Positions 12,769 to 23,039 of a DNA stretch of 64,000 bases are shown one piece after another (positions within the stretch are counted from its first letter, which is position 1; every line of letters starts with the position of its first letter). Source of the stretch: Ahaetulla prasina. Its lineage: Eukaryota > Chordata > Lepidosauria > Squamata > Colubridae. The stretch covers positions 161,076,736 to 161,140,735 of the forward strand of contig NC_080539.1 in assembly GCF_028640845.1 (NCBI RefSeq), given 5' to 3'. A program made the position numbers and the translations under genes. The notes below the pieces were generated by a model. That model saw nothing but the letters and a program-made list of their open reading frames with translations. It was not told where the DNA came from and searched no databases.

Positions 12769-13315
12769 TAGTTTGGACAGTGAGCAGCTCAAATCTTTGG
12801 TTGAAAATATTTAGCATAGTTGCTATGGTCTTTTTAGAAGAGGGGCTTTTTCTTTAATATTTTCCCATTTAGGCATGTGCTCATATTTATATCCCATTCC
12901 ACCCCACCTCTCCCCGCCCTTTAAGTTTATTAAGCTCTGCAGGGCCTGATCACCCAGGGCTGCCCCAGGAAGTTTTTGGCTGAGTTTAAAACTGAACTGC
13001 TTTTAAACAGTGCATTTTACGATCCCTTCATTATGAACAGCAAGCTGTGCATGCCTACTGTGAAGGATCAGATGATCTGTTTTCTTTTCTCTTGAAGCAA
13101 ACCACATTTTGCTTGTGTGAAAAAGCAAATGTGCCCAGCTAGACCAAAAAGTAGTCTACTGGTTTGGAAAGATTTCCAGAAGATCTGGATATGCACTAGT
13201 GTTTTCCTCGTGATCGACCTCCTAGTTGCATGAGTGACTCCTACTTCCCATTGGCAACTTAAGAGTAGGTATAAAGGCCTATCTGTTGTGATAAGCTATT
13301 TTGTTATAGCTAACA
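12769..13315. other. intergenic DNA, no feature recognised
   Basis: No gene or clear repeat seen. Confidence 0.45.
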
Positions 13316-13323
13316 CCCTAGAT

Positions 13324-13447
13324 CAGAGGTCCCCAACCTTGGCAACTTTAAGCCTGGTGGACTTCAACTCCCAGAATTATAGCTTGCTGGGGTATTCTGG
13401 GAGTTGAAGTCCTCCAGGCTTAAAGTTGTCACGGTTGGAGACTCCTG
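13324..13447. mobile_element. hAT-like foldback MITE, 124 bp
   Basis: The ends CAGAGGTCCCCAACCTTGG and GTTGGAGACTCCTG are near inverted copies, and most of the element folds back. It has an exact 8-bp duplication CCCTAGAT (13316-13323 and 13448-13455). Same family as 17566-17705. Confidence 0.92.
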
Positions 13448-13479
13448 CCCTAGATGATAGGCTCACGATCTAGATGGAT

Positions 13480-13836
13480 ATTGACAGATTTGAACACTGG
13501 ATCCTATCTAACAAAATGAAATCCAATGTAGAGAAAAGTAAAGTCTTACACTTAGGCAAGAAAAACCAAAAGTATACATAATGACTGGGTGAAACCAGAC
13601 TTAATAGGAGTATCTGTGAGGGTGATCTTAGAGCCTTAGTGGACAATCAGTTAAATATGAGTCTGCAGTATGTGGTGGCAGCCAAAAAAGCCAAATGCAA
13701 TCCTCAGCTGTATTAACAGGGGGATACAGTCAAGATCAAGTGAGGTACTAATACCACTCTATAAAGCCTTAGTAAGACCACACCTAGAATACTGCATTCA
13801 GTTTTGGTCACCCTACTATAAAAAATATGTTGAGAC
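13480..13836 (+). mobile_element. CR1-like LINE fragment
   Basis: It contains the coding block that includes INRGIQSRSSEVLIPLYKAL and VRPHLEYCIQFWSPYYKKYV, the same region as in the 3350 copy. It is cut at 13837 by a hAT-like element. Frameshifts occur upstream of the readable block. Confidence 0.85.
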
Positions 13837-14220
13837 CAGTGGTGAAATCTAATTTTTTTCCCCTACCGGTTCTGTGGGCATGGCTTGATAGATGTGGCTT
13901 GGTGGTGGCGGGGGGGATTTTTCATGTGACAGGGTGGGCGTGACTATGTAGTCATGTTACTGGGGGTGGGTCAAAAGACAGAAACTCACTTTAACAATGT
14001 CCTGCTAGAGCAGGGGGTTGGACCAGATGATCTTCAGGTCCCTTCCAGCCCTGGATTGATTGCTGTGCTCTTTCAAAGTATCCTCTGAAGCTGCATCTAG
14101 TGCCAGGTTTGTGGTCCTTCCTTCCTCACCTTTTTCTCTCCCTCTTTCTCTCCCTCTTCCTTCCTTCCTTCCTTCCTTCCTTCCTTCCTTCCTTCCTTCC
14201 TTCCTTCCTTCCTTCCTTTC

Positions 14221-14274
<54 letters not shown>

Positions 14275-14737
14275 TTCCTTCCTTCCTTCCTTCCTTCCTT
14301 CCTTCCTTCCTTCCTTCCTTCCTTTCTCAGCACCCCCAACCCCCTGTTTTTGGCCATTTGCTCCTGGGAGCAAAAACGGACTTCCCCCAATAGGCAGTAA
14401 AAAATGCTTTAAAAAGTAAAAGAAAAAAGAAAAAAGAAAGCTCCAAGGATTGTGCGGCAAATCTGATTGTCACAGCTGATTGTCAGAACCTTTTTTAAAA
14501 AGTTTTTTTAGAGCATTTTTTACTACCTATTGCCCGAAATCCTCCTTCTAGCGAATCTAAATCATGCAGCACAGCTGTTCCCCCGCCCTTCGCTGTTCTA
14601 CTTACTTTTTAAAGCCTCCTTTTTCCATGCTGCGTGGTAGCGACTGTGGTGCGCATGCCTGCGAAGCATGCATTTGTCCCACACTGTGCGTGCGCACGCA
14701 GAGAACTGGTGGCAAACCTCGGAGGATTTCACCACTG
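13837..14737. mobile_element. hAT-like element interrupted by a CR1 tail and a long microsatellite
   Basis: The left end CAGTGGTGAAATC and right end GATTTCACCACTG are inverted copies. The interior has the family motif ccggttctgtgggcatggct. A 65-bp CR1 3' end (gcagggggttggaccagatg) lies at about 14003-14060 and a (TTCC)n tract follows. The flanks show no good 8-bp duplication and CR1 does not resume on the right, so a later rearrangement is likely. Confidence 0.6.
14157..14324. repeat. (TTCC)n-(TTTC)n-(TTCC)n microsatellite
   Basis: About 168 bp of pyrimidine-only sequence on the plus strand; the open frames on both strands across it are artefacts of the repeat. Confidence 0.97.
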
Positions 14738-15160
14738 GTGTGATGGGGTGGAAATCCAGCCATTAAAGCTTCTTCAGTAAGCAGCAATTAAGTCAATCAA
14801 GGCTCAATCAAGTTCACAGCAGATATTTTTTTTCTTTACACCCTAGGAGAGACTGCTGCTAGCTACCTGGGATTGAAATTTCAACCTTCTGAATGGGAGG
14901 TGAGTGTCTTCACCCCTAGGCCGTAACACCGCTCAATCCAATGCTTATATAAAAATAAATATTAAGGAAGTTAATGATTCTAATAGGACTATCAGATTTG
15001 GGCTACAAAAATCCAGATGCCCCCTTGATTTATTCATTTTAAAATTTTTATATACCATTTCAATAGTAAAACTGTGGACGGAGCACAGCAAAGAAAATGA
15101 AGCAGAATAGAACACTGCAGAATTATGATCATATATTTGGTTATATGGTTTGGATTATAC

Positions 15161-15598
15161 ATAGAATAGAATAGAATAGAATAGAATAGAATAGAATAGA
15201 ATAGAATTTTTATTGGCCAAGTGTGATTGGACACACAAGGAATTTGTCTTGGTGCATATGCTCTCAGTGTACATAAAAGAAAAGATACCTTCATCAAGAT
15301 ACAACACTTACAACACTTAATGATGGTCAAAGGGTACAAATTTAACACTTAATGATACAACACTTAATGATAATCATAGGGTACAAATAAGCAATCAGGA
15401 ACAATCAATATCAATATAAGTCATAAGGATTACCAGCAACAGAGTTACAGTCACAGTCATAAGTGGAAAGAGATGGGTGATGGGAACGATGAGAAGATTA
15501 ATAGTAGTGCAGATTTAGTAAATAGTTTGACAGTGTTGAGGGAATTATTTGTTTAGCAGAGTGTTGGCCTGCTAACTGTTCTTGTGTCTAGTTGTTCT
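15161..15598 (-). mobile_element. LINE 3' end with (AATAG)n tail, minus strand
   Basis: Read on the minus strand it runs from the end of the ORF (RTTRHKNS region) through the 3' UTR (cactgagagcatatgcacca, caatcacacttggccaataa) to (ATTCT)n, seen here as (AATAG)n at 15161-15206. Its upstream part continues at 16079-16142 beyond an inserted plus-strand copy. Confidence 0.88.
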
Positions 15599-16078
15599 GC
15601 CTTCCATTGAGAACCTTTATACCGCACGAATGAAGAAGAGGGCCGTGAAAATATTTATAGACCCCTCGCATCCTGGACATAAACTGTTTCAACTCCTACC
15701 CTCAAAACGACGCTATAGAGCACTGCACACCAGAACAACTAGACACAAGAACAGTTTTTTCCCGAAGGCCATCACTCTGCTAAACAAATAATTCCATCAA
15801 CACTGTCAAACTATTTACTGAATCTGCACTACTATTAATCTTCTCATAGTTCCCATCACCAATCTCTTTCCATTTATGACTGTATGACTATAACTTGTTG
15901 CTGGCAATCCTTATGATTTATATTGATATATTGACCATCAATTGTGTAGTAAATGTTGTACCTTGATGAAAGTATCTTTTCTTTTTATGTACACTGAGAG
16001 CATATGCACCAAGACAAATTCCTTGTGTGTCCAATCACACTTGGCCAATAAAAAATTCTATTCTATTCTATTCTATTC
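15599..16078 (+). mobile_element. LINE 3' end with (ATTCT)n tail, plus strand, inserted into a minus copy of itself
   Basis: The frame encodes SHPGHKLFQLLPSKRRYRAL and RTTRHKNSFFPKAITLLN, the end of a LINE ORF2. The 3' UTR ends aataaaaaattctattcta. It interrupts the minus copy exactly between CACACCAG and AACAACTAGAC, with TTCTG at both junctions. Confidence 0.85.
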
Positions 16079-16142
16079 TGGTGTGCAGTGCTCTATAGCA
16101 TCCTTCTGAGAGTAGGAGTTGAAACAGTTTATGTCCAGGATG
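16079..16142 (-). mobile_element. continuation of the split minus-strand LINE
   Basis: The reverse complement reads catcctggacataaactgtt and ends gcactgcacaccag, the ORF part directly upstream of the sequence at 15598. Confidence 0.8.
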
Positions 16143-16292
16143 TGATGTACATTTGCCCATAACCACATTATGGGCCAGATGCCCATTGTAATCAAATCCT
16201 CTTCAAAGTTTTCTTGAATGAGAGGAGAATTAGGAGCAACCTATAGTCCAAAGCATGTGGGTTATTACAGAAGAAGACTTGATGCTAGTCAA

Positions 16293-16555
16293 GGGCCTCT
16301 GGTGGCTCAGCAGACTAAGTCTGTCTGCTATTAACACAGCTGCTTGCAATTACTGCAAGTTCAAGCCCCACCAGGCCCAAGGTTGACTCAGCCTTCCATC
16401 CTTTATAAGGTAGGTAAAAAGAGGACCCAGATTGTTGGGGGCAATAAAGTTGACTTTGTATATAATATAAAAATGGATGAAGACTATTGCTTAACACAGT
16501 GTAAGCCGCCCTGAGTCTTCGGAGAAGGGGGGGATATAAATTAAAAAAAAAAAAA
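16293..16555 (+). mobile_element. tRNA-head SINE with L2-like tail, full length
   Basis: The head is ctctggtggctcagcagact with a B-box-like gttcaagcccc. The body has tgactcagccttccatcctt and gaggacccagattgttgggg. The end gtaagccgccctgagtcttc plus poly(A) resembles L2 LINE tails. It is flanked by an exact 17-bp duplication GACTTGATGCTAGTCAA (16276-16292 and 16556-16572). Confidence 0.9.
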
Positions 16556-16572
16556 GACTTGATGCTAGTCAA

Positions 16573-17079
16573 GATGCTTCTTCACTTTACCTTTAGCAAA
16601 TTCTAGTCCTTTACTACCATCTAGTGGTCTCTGGATTTTTTTCAACCCAGATTTGGAAACCCCAGATCTAGATAAACTAGATTGTTTTATGACCATTTTC
16701 CTTATGAAGCTGCTTATTTATTTACAAAATGTATATGCCTACCTATTTCACACAATGATCCTCTGCGACATAAAAATCCATCATACCCTGTTCATGAAGG
16801 AGTTATAACAACAAACCCATACTATTATCCTTTTGTTTTAATCCTATCCTAGCCCAGTACTTAAAGGAGGAGCCAGATTTTAGAATGCTGAAATATATAC
16901 TAGTAATAAAAGTTAACTTTTAATAGGAAGACAACAGCTCATATCACAAGTCCTCAACTTAAAACAACCAAAATTGAGTCCAAAATTTCTATTGCTAACC
17001 AAGATGATTCTTAAATGAGTTTTGCCTCTTCTATGACTTTTCTTGCTACAGTTGTTATGAAAGGGAAGCCAAGGAAAAC
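16573..17079. other. intergenic DNA, no feature recognised
   Basis: No gene or clear repeat seen. Confidence 0.5.
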
Positions 17080-17087
17080 ACTCTGTT

Positions 17088-17383
17088 TTTATTAGCGGTT
17101 CTGTGGGAATGGCTTAGTGGGCGTGGCAGGGGAAGGATACTGTAAAATCTCCATTCCCTTCCCACTCCAAGGGAAGAATACTATAAAATCTCCATTCCCT
17201 CCCCACTCCAGGGGAAGATTACTGCAAAATCCCTGTTTCCTCCCGATCAGCTGGGACTCGGGAGGCAGAGAATAGATGGGGACGGGGCCAGTCAGAGGTG
17301 GTATTTACCAGTTGTCCGAACTACTCAATGTTTCCGCTACAGGTTCTCCAGAACTGGTCAGAACTTGCTGAATACCACCTCTG
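17088..17383. mobile_element. hAT-like element, left end truncated, 296 bp
   Basis: The right end GGTCAGAACTTGCTG...ACCACCTCTG is intact, while the left terminal repeat is missing. It has the exact 8-bp duplication ACTCTGTT (17080-17087 and 17384-17391). The interior carries repeated blocks of tactgtaaaatctccattcc. Confidence 0.85.
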
Positions 17384-17565
17384 ACTCTGTTGAAAACTAT
17401 TTGTTTTAGAATCATAGTTATACAAAATTGTGGAACACTAGTGCACAAGACCACAGTTTGTCACGCCTGCTTTAGATTATGAATTGTTATTCTGCTTTTT
17501 CCCGTTCTGCTTTGTGGACGTCAGCTATGGAGTGATTGTTATCCTTCTTATTAAAGATTGTAGGT

Positions 17566-17705
17566 CAGGGGTCTCCAACCTTGCCAACTTTAAGACTTGT
17601 AGACTTCAACTCCCAGAGTTCCTCAGCCAGCTTTGCTTTGCTGGCTGAGGAATTCTGGGAGTTGAAGTCCACAAGTCTTAAAGTTGGCAAGGTTGGAGAC
17701 CCCTG
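17566..17705. mobile_element. near-perfect palindromic hAT-like MITE, 140 bp
   Basis: The ends CAGGGGTCTCCAACCTTG and CAAGGTTGGAGACCCCTG are exact inverted copies, and complementarity continues almost to the centre (cagccagctttgctttgctggctg). Flanks TTGTAGGT/GTGTAGGT (7 of 8). Confidence 0.92.
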
Positions 17706-17957
17706 GTGTAGGTGAATCACTGATAGATGCTCATACTCCAGATAGAACTGGGTTCTGTGCAGGGAATGCAATTAGGTAAGATTGATTGATGATAGTTTTA
17801 ACTAACTATTTGTAAATAGATTTGTATCTATAGAAATTTCTGGCCCATGAAGACTGTCTATCCAGCTCACTGAGACCCTGGCAGAAGTCCTTCACTTCAC
17901 AGAAATCAATCCTTCAAAGTACCTTTCTTCCATTTTGATCCCCTTGTGGGTAACTAC

Positions 17958-18795
17958 AAGTGATGGGTTTCAAAATTTTATACTAACAGTTCTGTGGGCT
18001 TGGCTTGGTGGGTATGGCATGACTTGGTGGGCGTGGCTTGGTGGGCATGGCAGGGGAAGGATACTGTAAAATCTCCATTCCCCCACTCCAGGGGAAGGAT
18101 ACTGCAAAATCCCCATTTCCTCCTGTTGGAAGAAATATCCATCTGGGTTCAGTTCCAAGTGGGGAAAAGACACTGGAAACATGGAGACTGCTTGGAAAGA
18201 TGGTTTAATGGTGGTCAGGATCACATGGCTTGAGTTCCTGAACAGAAAAGGGCCGAGATCCTGTGTGCTCCCTGTCTTTATGCTTTTTCTGAGCTTTGAA
18301 CTTTCTGGGGCACAGGAAGAGTATCCTGATTGGTTGTCAAACTCCCAGGTGGTCTAGGGGTCTTAGCTAACATTGTAGGTTGTCCCTCAAGCTTGCCTGA
18401 GCCTTGCCATGTGGTGAGTTTCTGTTCTATTGTGTTGCAAATGATGGTCCATTGACAAAGGTGGGGGGAATGAGTTTCTACCTTTGACCCATTGTCAAAG
18501 GTGGGGGGGTGGTGGCAGGAAGTTGCAGGGAGCTGCTTTGTCTTTAAAACATGTTTCTCCATTTCTCATCCAGGGAAATATATTCTGCCTTTTTAAATAT
18601 TTTCTAAAATATTTCATTCTTCTAGGAGGGAGGTGGTTGCTAACTTCCTACACTCCCGATCAGCTGGGATTCCTGAGGCAAAGAATAGATGTGGGTGGGG
18701 CCAGTCAGAATTTTTACTACCGGTTCTCCAAACTACTCAAAATTTTTGCTACTGGTTCTCCAGAACTGGCCAGAACCTGCTGAAACCCACCTCTG
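17958..18795. mobile_element. hAT-like element split by a solo LTR
   Basis: The left part 17958-18123 (gttctgtgggcttggcttgg) and right part 18653-18795 (cagaactggccagaacctgc, then CCACCTCTG) form one element. Flanks GTAACTAC/GTACCTAC (7 of 8). The enclosed LTR is younger. Confidence 0.82.
18124..18652 (-). mobile_element. solo LTR of an endogenous retrovirus-like element, minus strand
   Basis: The element (529 bp) reads TGTAGGAAG...CTTCCAACA on the minus strand. It sits inside a hAT-like element with an exact 4-bp duplication CTCC (18120-18123 and 18653-18656). Same family as 19121-19715 and 29865-30376. No gag, pol or env sequence lies beside it. Confidence 0.87.
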
Positions 18796-18837
18796 GTACC
18801 TACAGTATGTGCACTGAGAAAAGGACCTTGATCTGAT

Positions 18838-19880
18838 ATGCCATGAAATCACTATCAATTCTTAGCAACCCCATATATAGACTTTTTCCAGAAGGATCTT
18901 CCCCAGCCTGATTCTTCAGATCTTCTATTAGTGGACTCATTGTCGTTGGAATTCAATCTGTTCACCTTGCTTCTGGTTATCCTCTTCTTCTTTTTCCTTC
19001 CACCATACCCAGCATGACAAACTTTTCCATAAAGCTACTCTTTGCTTAATGTTTCTAAAATATAACTATTGGAGTGTGACCATTTGTGCTTCGAGATAGA
19101 ACTCAGCAGTTGGTTGGTTGTGTAGAAAGTTAGCACCCACCCGTCTCCTAGAAGAATGAAATATTTTGAGAAATATAAAAAAGGCAGAATATTATATTTC
19201 CCTAAAGGAGAAACATGCTCTTGGAAAGCAGCCCCCACCTTTCTTAATAGCCCCAGCAGGATTCAGCCATCCTATCTGCAAGACAAAAGACCTTCAGTCT
19301 GAGGGTGATGGGATTAGTCCTCACTCAAGATCCAAACCAGGGCAAAGCCATTAAGACACAATAGGAATTGCTCAACACCCTTTCAGAACACAAGCCTCTT
19401 CATTATATCATCACCCTCCAAGCTTCAACCAAACCTGGGAGCTCAGACAACCTCAGCTAAGACCCCTGCATAACCCTCTGGGAGTCTGACAGCAATCAAT
19501 AGAATACATGCTCTTGCCACAGGAACAGGAAGCTCAAGTTCAAAGCCCAGAGAGGATATAAATAACCTTCACATTCCACTCCACATGGTCAGCTGTCCAG
19601 GACCTCAAAACCATGTGGTCCTGTCCATCAATAAACCATCTTTCCAATCAGTCTCCATGTTTCCAGTGTCTTCCTCCCAGCTTGGAACTGAACCAGATGA
19701 ATATTTCTTCTAACAGTTGCCTTGATGATTTGTTTGTTTGTTTTGGTTACCAGTGGTATCCTCTGGAGTTTTAACCCAAAACCAAAGTTCAAAATCATCA
19801 ATATTCTTTCTATCCTGCTTCTTCAAAGACCAACATTTGCCACCATAGATTGTATAGGGAAAAACCATTGCTTACATCAT
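18838..19880 (-). mobile_element. old interspersed repeat split by a solo LTR (family not identified)
   Basis: The parts 18838-19120 and 19716-19880 are related to 7200-7590 (cttagcaacc, gttcaccttgcttctgg, atttgtgcttcgag, then agattgtatagggaaaaacc). A probable LINE remnant; frames are too decayed to be sure. Confidence 0.45.
19121..19715 (+). mobile_element. solo LTR of an endogenous retrovirus-like element, plus strand
   Basis: 595 bp, TGTAGAAAG...TTCTAACA, exact 4-bp duplication GTTG (19117-19120 and 19716-19719). A TATA-like gaggatataaataacc lies near 19553 and an aataaaccatct poly(A) signal near 19630. Its centre differs from the 29865 copy, while both ends match. Confidence 0.87.
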
Positions 19881-20313
19881 TCTTAACTTTGTAAATAGAA
19901 ACGTATGCACTGGCTGCCATTCTGTTTCTGAATGCAATTCAAGGTCCTGGTTGTCACCTTTAAAGCTCTACGTGACTTGGGACATGATTACCTGAGGGAC
20001 TGCCTTTCTCCCATAGTTTCTACCTGTCCAATCAAATCCAACACTGATTGGCATACTGCAGATCCCATCAGCCATAGAGTGCTGACTGGCAGGAACTAGA
20101 AGAATATTTTTATTTTTTTTTGCTGTAGCCCCTGCCTTATGGAAAATCCTCCCTTCAGAGATCAGAATGGCCCCCAACACTGTTAGCTTTTTGCAAAGTT
20201 CCAAATACTTGGCTATGTACCCAGGCATGGGCTCAGAATGTGTGAAGGGCCTTGTTACTTGGCTTCACTATTAGTAGATTAACCATCATGGCTGCTGTTT
20301 ATACGTATTTATT

Positions 20314-20462
20314 TTGTATATTTTATGTACACTGAGAGCATATGCACCGAGACAAATTCCTTGTGTGTCCAATCACACTTGGTCAATAAAAAATTCTATT
20401 CTATTCTATTCTATTCTATTCTATTCTATTCTATTCTATTCTATTCTATTCTATTCTATTCT
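20314..20462 (+). mobile_element. short LINE 3' end with (ATTCT)n tail
   Basis: Only about 85 bp of the 3' UTR (actgagagcatatgcaccga) plus about 13 ATTCT units. It is flanked by TATACGTATTTATT and TATATGTATTTATT, a probable target duplication. Confidence 0.82.
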
Positions 20463-20573
20463 ATATGTATTTATTGTTCTAATGTCTTTTAAACTGTTTT
20501 AATTATTTTAACAGTTTAGACTTGTAAACCACCCAGAGACACTTGGTAGAGTCTAATGGAAAATACTAAAATA

Positions 20574-20613
20574 AAATAAAATAAAATAAAATAAAATAAT
20601 AAAATAAAATAAA
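20574..20613. repeat. (AAAAT)n microsatellite
   Basis: Tail of the L2-like LINE. Confidence 0.85.
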
Positions 20614-21079
20614 ATGGCATCTGAGTATCTTTTTCAAAGCCTTCATGGTTGTTTACCAAGTGTTTCTATATGTAAGACCTGGACATTTTATGGCTTGTGG
20701 GCCTCATCTGGCCTGTGGACAGATCATCTGACCTATGATGTGGGCGGCCCTCCTGACAAGAGGCAAAGAATGGGGGGGGGACATGAGGAGTCAGTGCAGC
20801 ATCAGCAGAGAGGATGGGCATCGGTGCAATGATGATAGCTGGGGAGGGGGGGATTGTGGTCCTCCTCAACAGTCCCAGTTTCTCATGTGGCACCTGGAAA
20901 ATTAATTGCCCACCCATGCTGTATGTTATATTGCTTCACTGCTATTTCTGTTACTGTTGATGGTAGATCCTAAAAGGCAGAAACTATTGTAGAGTATCAG
21001 GAAGGTGACTTTGAGGAAATAGGCAGGAACTGTTATATAAGTAAAGAAGACTAAAACTTTCCTTGGGTCCTGGTTGCTC

Positions 21080-21350
21080 TCATTAGGTGAATCCCACATA
21101 GTCGTTAGTAGTGATTTTACACAATCCTGCCAGCTTCCCCATTGACTTGGCTTGCTGGAAGCTGATAGTGAAGGTCACAAATGACCTGAATTGCAGTCAC
21201 ATGACTGTGGGACCACTTTGACAGCTGCTACTATGAAATGTAAGTCCCCTCATTCAGCTTTGTCTACAATATCATGATTGGAGCAATTGGAGCAACGATT
21301 GGAGCCAATATAATGATCGGAGCAAAATATAACAATTGCTGAATGAGGGC
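21080..21350 (-). mobile_element. decayed copy of the ggtagtcctc repeat family
   Basis: Contains cagcttccccattgacttgg, gcagtcacatgactgtggga and a closing tgagggctacctgtatg, in the order seen in the copies at 38055 and 39226. Highly diverged. Confidence 0.5.
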
Positions 21351-21599
21351 TACCTGTATGTAGACCTCAATCCTATCTCACACATAGGCTGGGATCACAG
21401 ATCAGTCTTGTTCTATCTTTGCTTAGAAGATTGCATTAAGCCAGATATTGCAACATATGGTTTATTGCAATGTGTGAATCTAGTTAGTTATAACTCAGTT
21501 AAAAAATTAAGTAAACAGTAGCTGAGTAGAATTTATGAGGTAGCTTATTCAGCAAGTGACTTCAAAAGAAAATTCTTTTTCTTTTTCTTAATCCTTCTC

Positions 21600-22170
21600 T
21601 ATGGTGTCTACCTCTCCCTGGAACATAATTCCCCCAGAGATTAGATTGGCCTAAACTCTTCCGGAAGAAATGGTTCTGCCAGCAGGCCTGGGGAACCCAG
21701 AGTGGGATGGAGCACATTAAATGCCTTGTATGAATATGTGTTGTTGCCAGGATGGAAGTGAACGGGGGGGGGGGGGGGGGCTACTATTTTATTAATGTAT
21801 TTTTCAATTTTTTATTATTTTTATTTTTATATGAAGTTTTTATATTTGTGTAAGCTGCCTTGAAAGTCAAGATGAAACTCAAACACTAACATCTAATGAG
21901 AAGGAAGGACTCACTGGAGAAGAGCCTAATGCTGGGAAAGACTGAGGGTAAAAGAAGAAAGGGACGACAGAGAACGAGGTGGCTGGATGGAGTCACTGAA
22001 GCAGTAGGTGTGAGCCTAAATGGACTCCAGAGGATGGTAGAGGACAGGAAGGCCTGGAGGAACGTCGTCCATGGGGTCGCGATGGGTTGGACATGACTTC
22101 TCAATTAACAACAACAACAACAAGCTGCCTTGGGCAAATAGATGGCAGTATAAATGTTCTAAAATAAATA
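21600..22170 (+). mobile_element. L2-like LINE 3' end, split by Bov-B
   Basis: The coding remnant (ctccctggaacataattccc, ccagagattagattggccta) and the tail gtaagctgccttg / ggcaaatagatggcagtata belong together around the Bov-B insertion. It includes a poly(G) run at 21762-21780. Confidence 0.7.
21863..22121 (+). mobile_element. Bov-B (RTE-clade) LINE 3' end
   Basis: The frame 21896-22096 encodes DSLEKSLMLGKTEGKRRKGR and QRTRWLDGVTEAVG, ending VHGVAMGWT, characteristic of the Bov-B ORF2 C-terminus. The tail is (AAC)n. It has the exact 11-bp duplication AAGCTGCCTTG (21852-21862 and 22122-22132). Bov-B is known for horizontal transfer between squamates and ruminants. Confidence 0.93.
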
Positions 22171-23039
22171 AAAATAAATTTCTTGAAGCAATCGAGCGCT
22201 CTCAAATTCTATGTAAATGTTTCAGAAGTGCAAATGAGACAGTGTGAAAACCTATATCCCCAAGTGGACTGCACCCACTCTCCCCCATCCCATTTGCTCA
22301 CCTGTTTTAACAAAACGATGTGTAATTTTTCCTCAACGTTTTGGCAGTCACAAATCCTGGGTGCTTCCAAACAGCTGGGATTTTGGAATACAATGCAATC
22401 TTGAACGCATTCCATCAAAGCAGCGCTCAGTTGCTTGGAGAATCCATTGGTGAATTCCTTTAAGTGTCATTAATCACTTAAGGAGTGACACCGCAGGGGA
22501 GGCTTTTCTTCTTTTTTATTTCTCATTTGTTCTTAATATTCCCTGTTTATTACAAAAACTTCTTTTTACAAAAGTAATACTGTAGCTATTTTCTAATACA
22601 GCTTTATCCTTTTTTCATTCACCCTAGGAGACAGGCTATTTATGAGGACTGGGAAATAAATGACTTTTGATGAACATTTGAAAAGTTCAGTGAACCTTCA
22701 TGGTATGAAACACCTGGGGGGACAAGCATGCCAATCTAATCTTCTTGCAAGCCTTCATATTCATTCTATACTGAACTCTCTTGTCCCTGATTTTTTTTTT
22801 TTTTTTTGGTTGGGAAAACCCTTCATCTATATGCAGCACTAGCGAATATCACTGAAACCGAAAATAAGGGAGTTACTTTATTGTCTGTAAAGTCAGCAAG
22901 GAATTCACCTAGTTTCTGTTATTGTGTCAAAGGTTTATTATTGTAAAATGTAGAAAAACTATAAACTTTTCCCTGAATCATGAGTGTTTAAACATTTGGG
23001 GAACGGTATTTGTTAATTGGTTAAATTTATTTACTTATT
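22171..23039. other. intergenic DNA, no feature recognised
   Basis: Short frames only; a poly(T) run at 22791-22807. Confidence 0.5.

Larger units (their letters stand above)
19900..20620 (+). mobile_element. L2-like LINE, ORF2 C-terminus and 3' end, interrupted
   Basis: The block cactggctgccattctgttt ... aaagctctacgtgacttggg ... gcccctgccttatggaaaat is the decayed C-terminal coding sequence common in L2 elements. The 3' end gtaaaccacccagagacact and (AAAAT)n follow. A LINE 3' fragment at 20314-20462 splits it. Confidence 0.7.

Noticed and set aside
14005..14460. Open frames of 97-151 codons on both strands, Lys/Glu/Arg-rich or Phe/Leu/Ser-rich
   Set aside because: They are produced by the (TTCC)n/(TTTC)n microsatellite; composition is purely periodic.
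18124..19715. A single provirus bounded by the two LTRs
   Set aside because: The LTRs are in opposite orientation and each has its own 4-bp target duplication; the DNA between them is hAT-like and old-repeat sequence.
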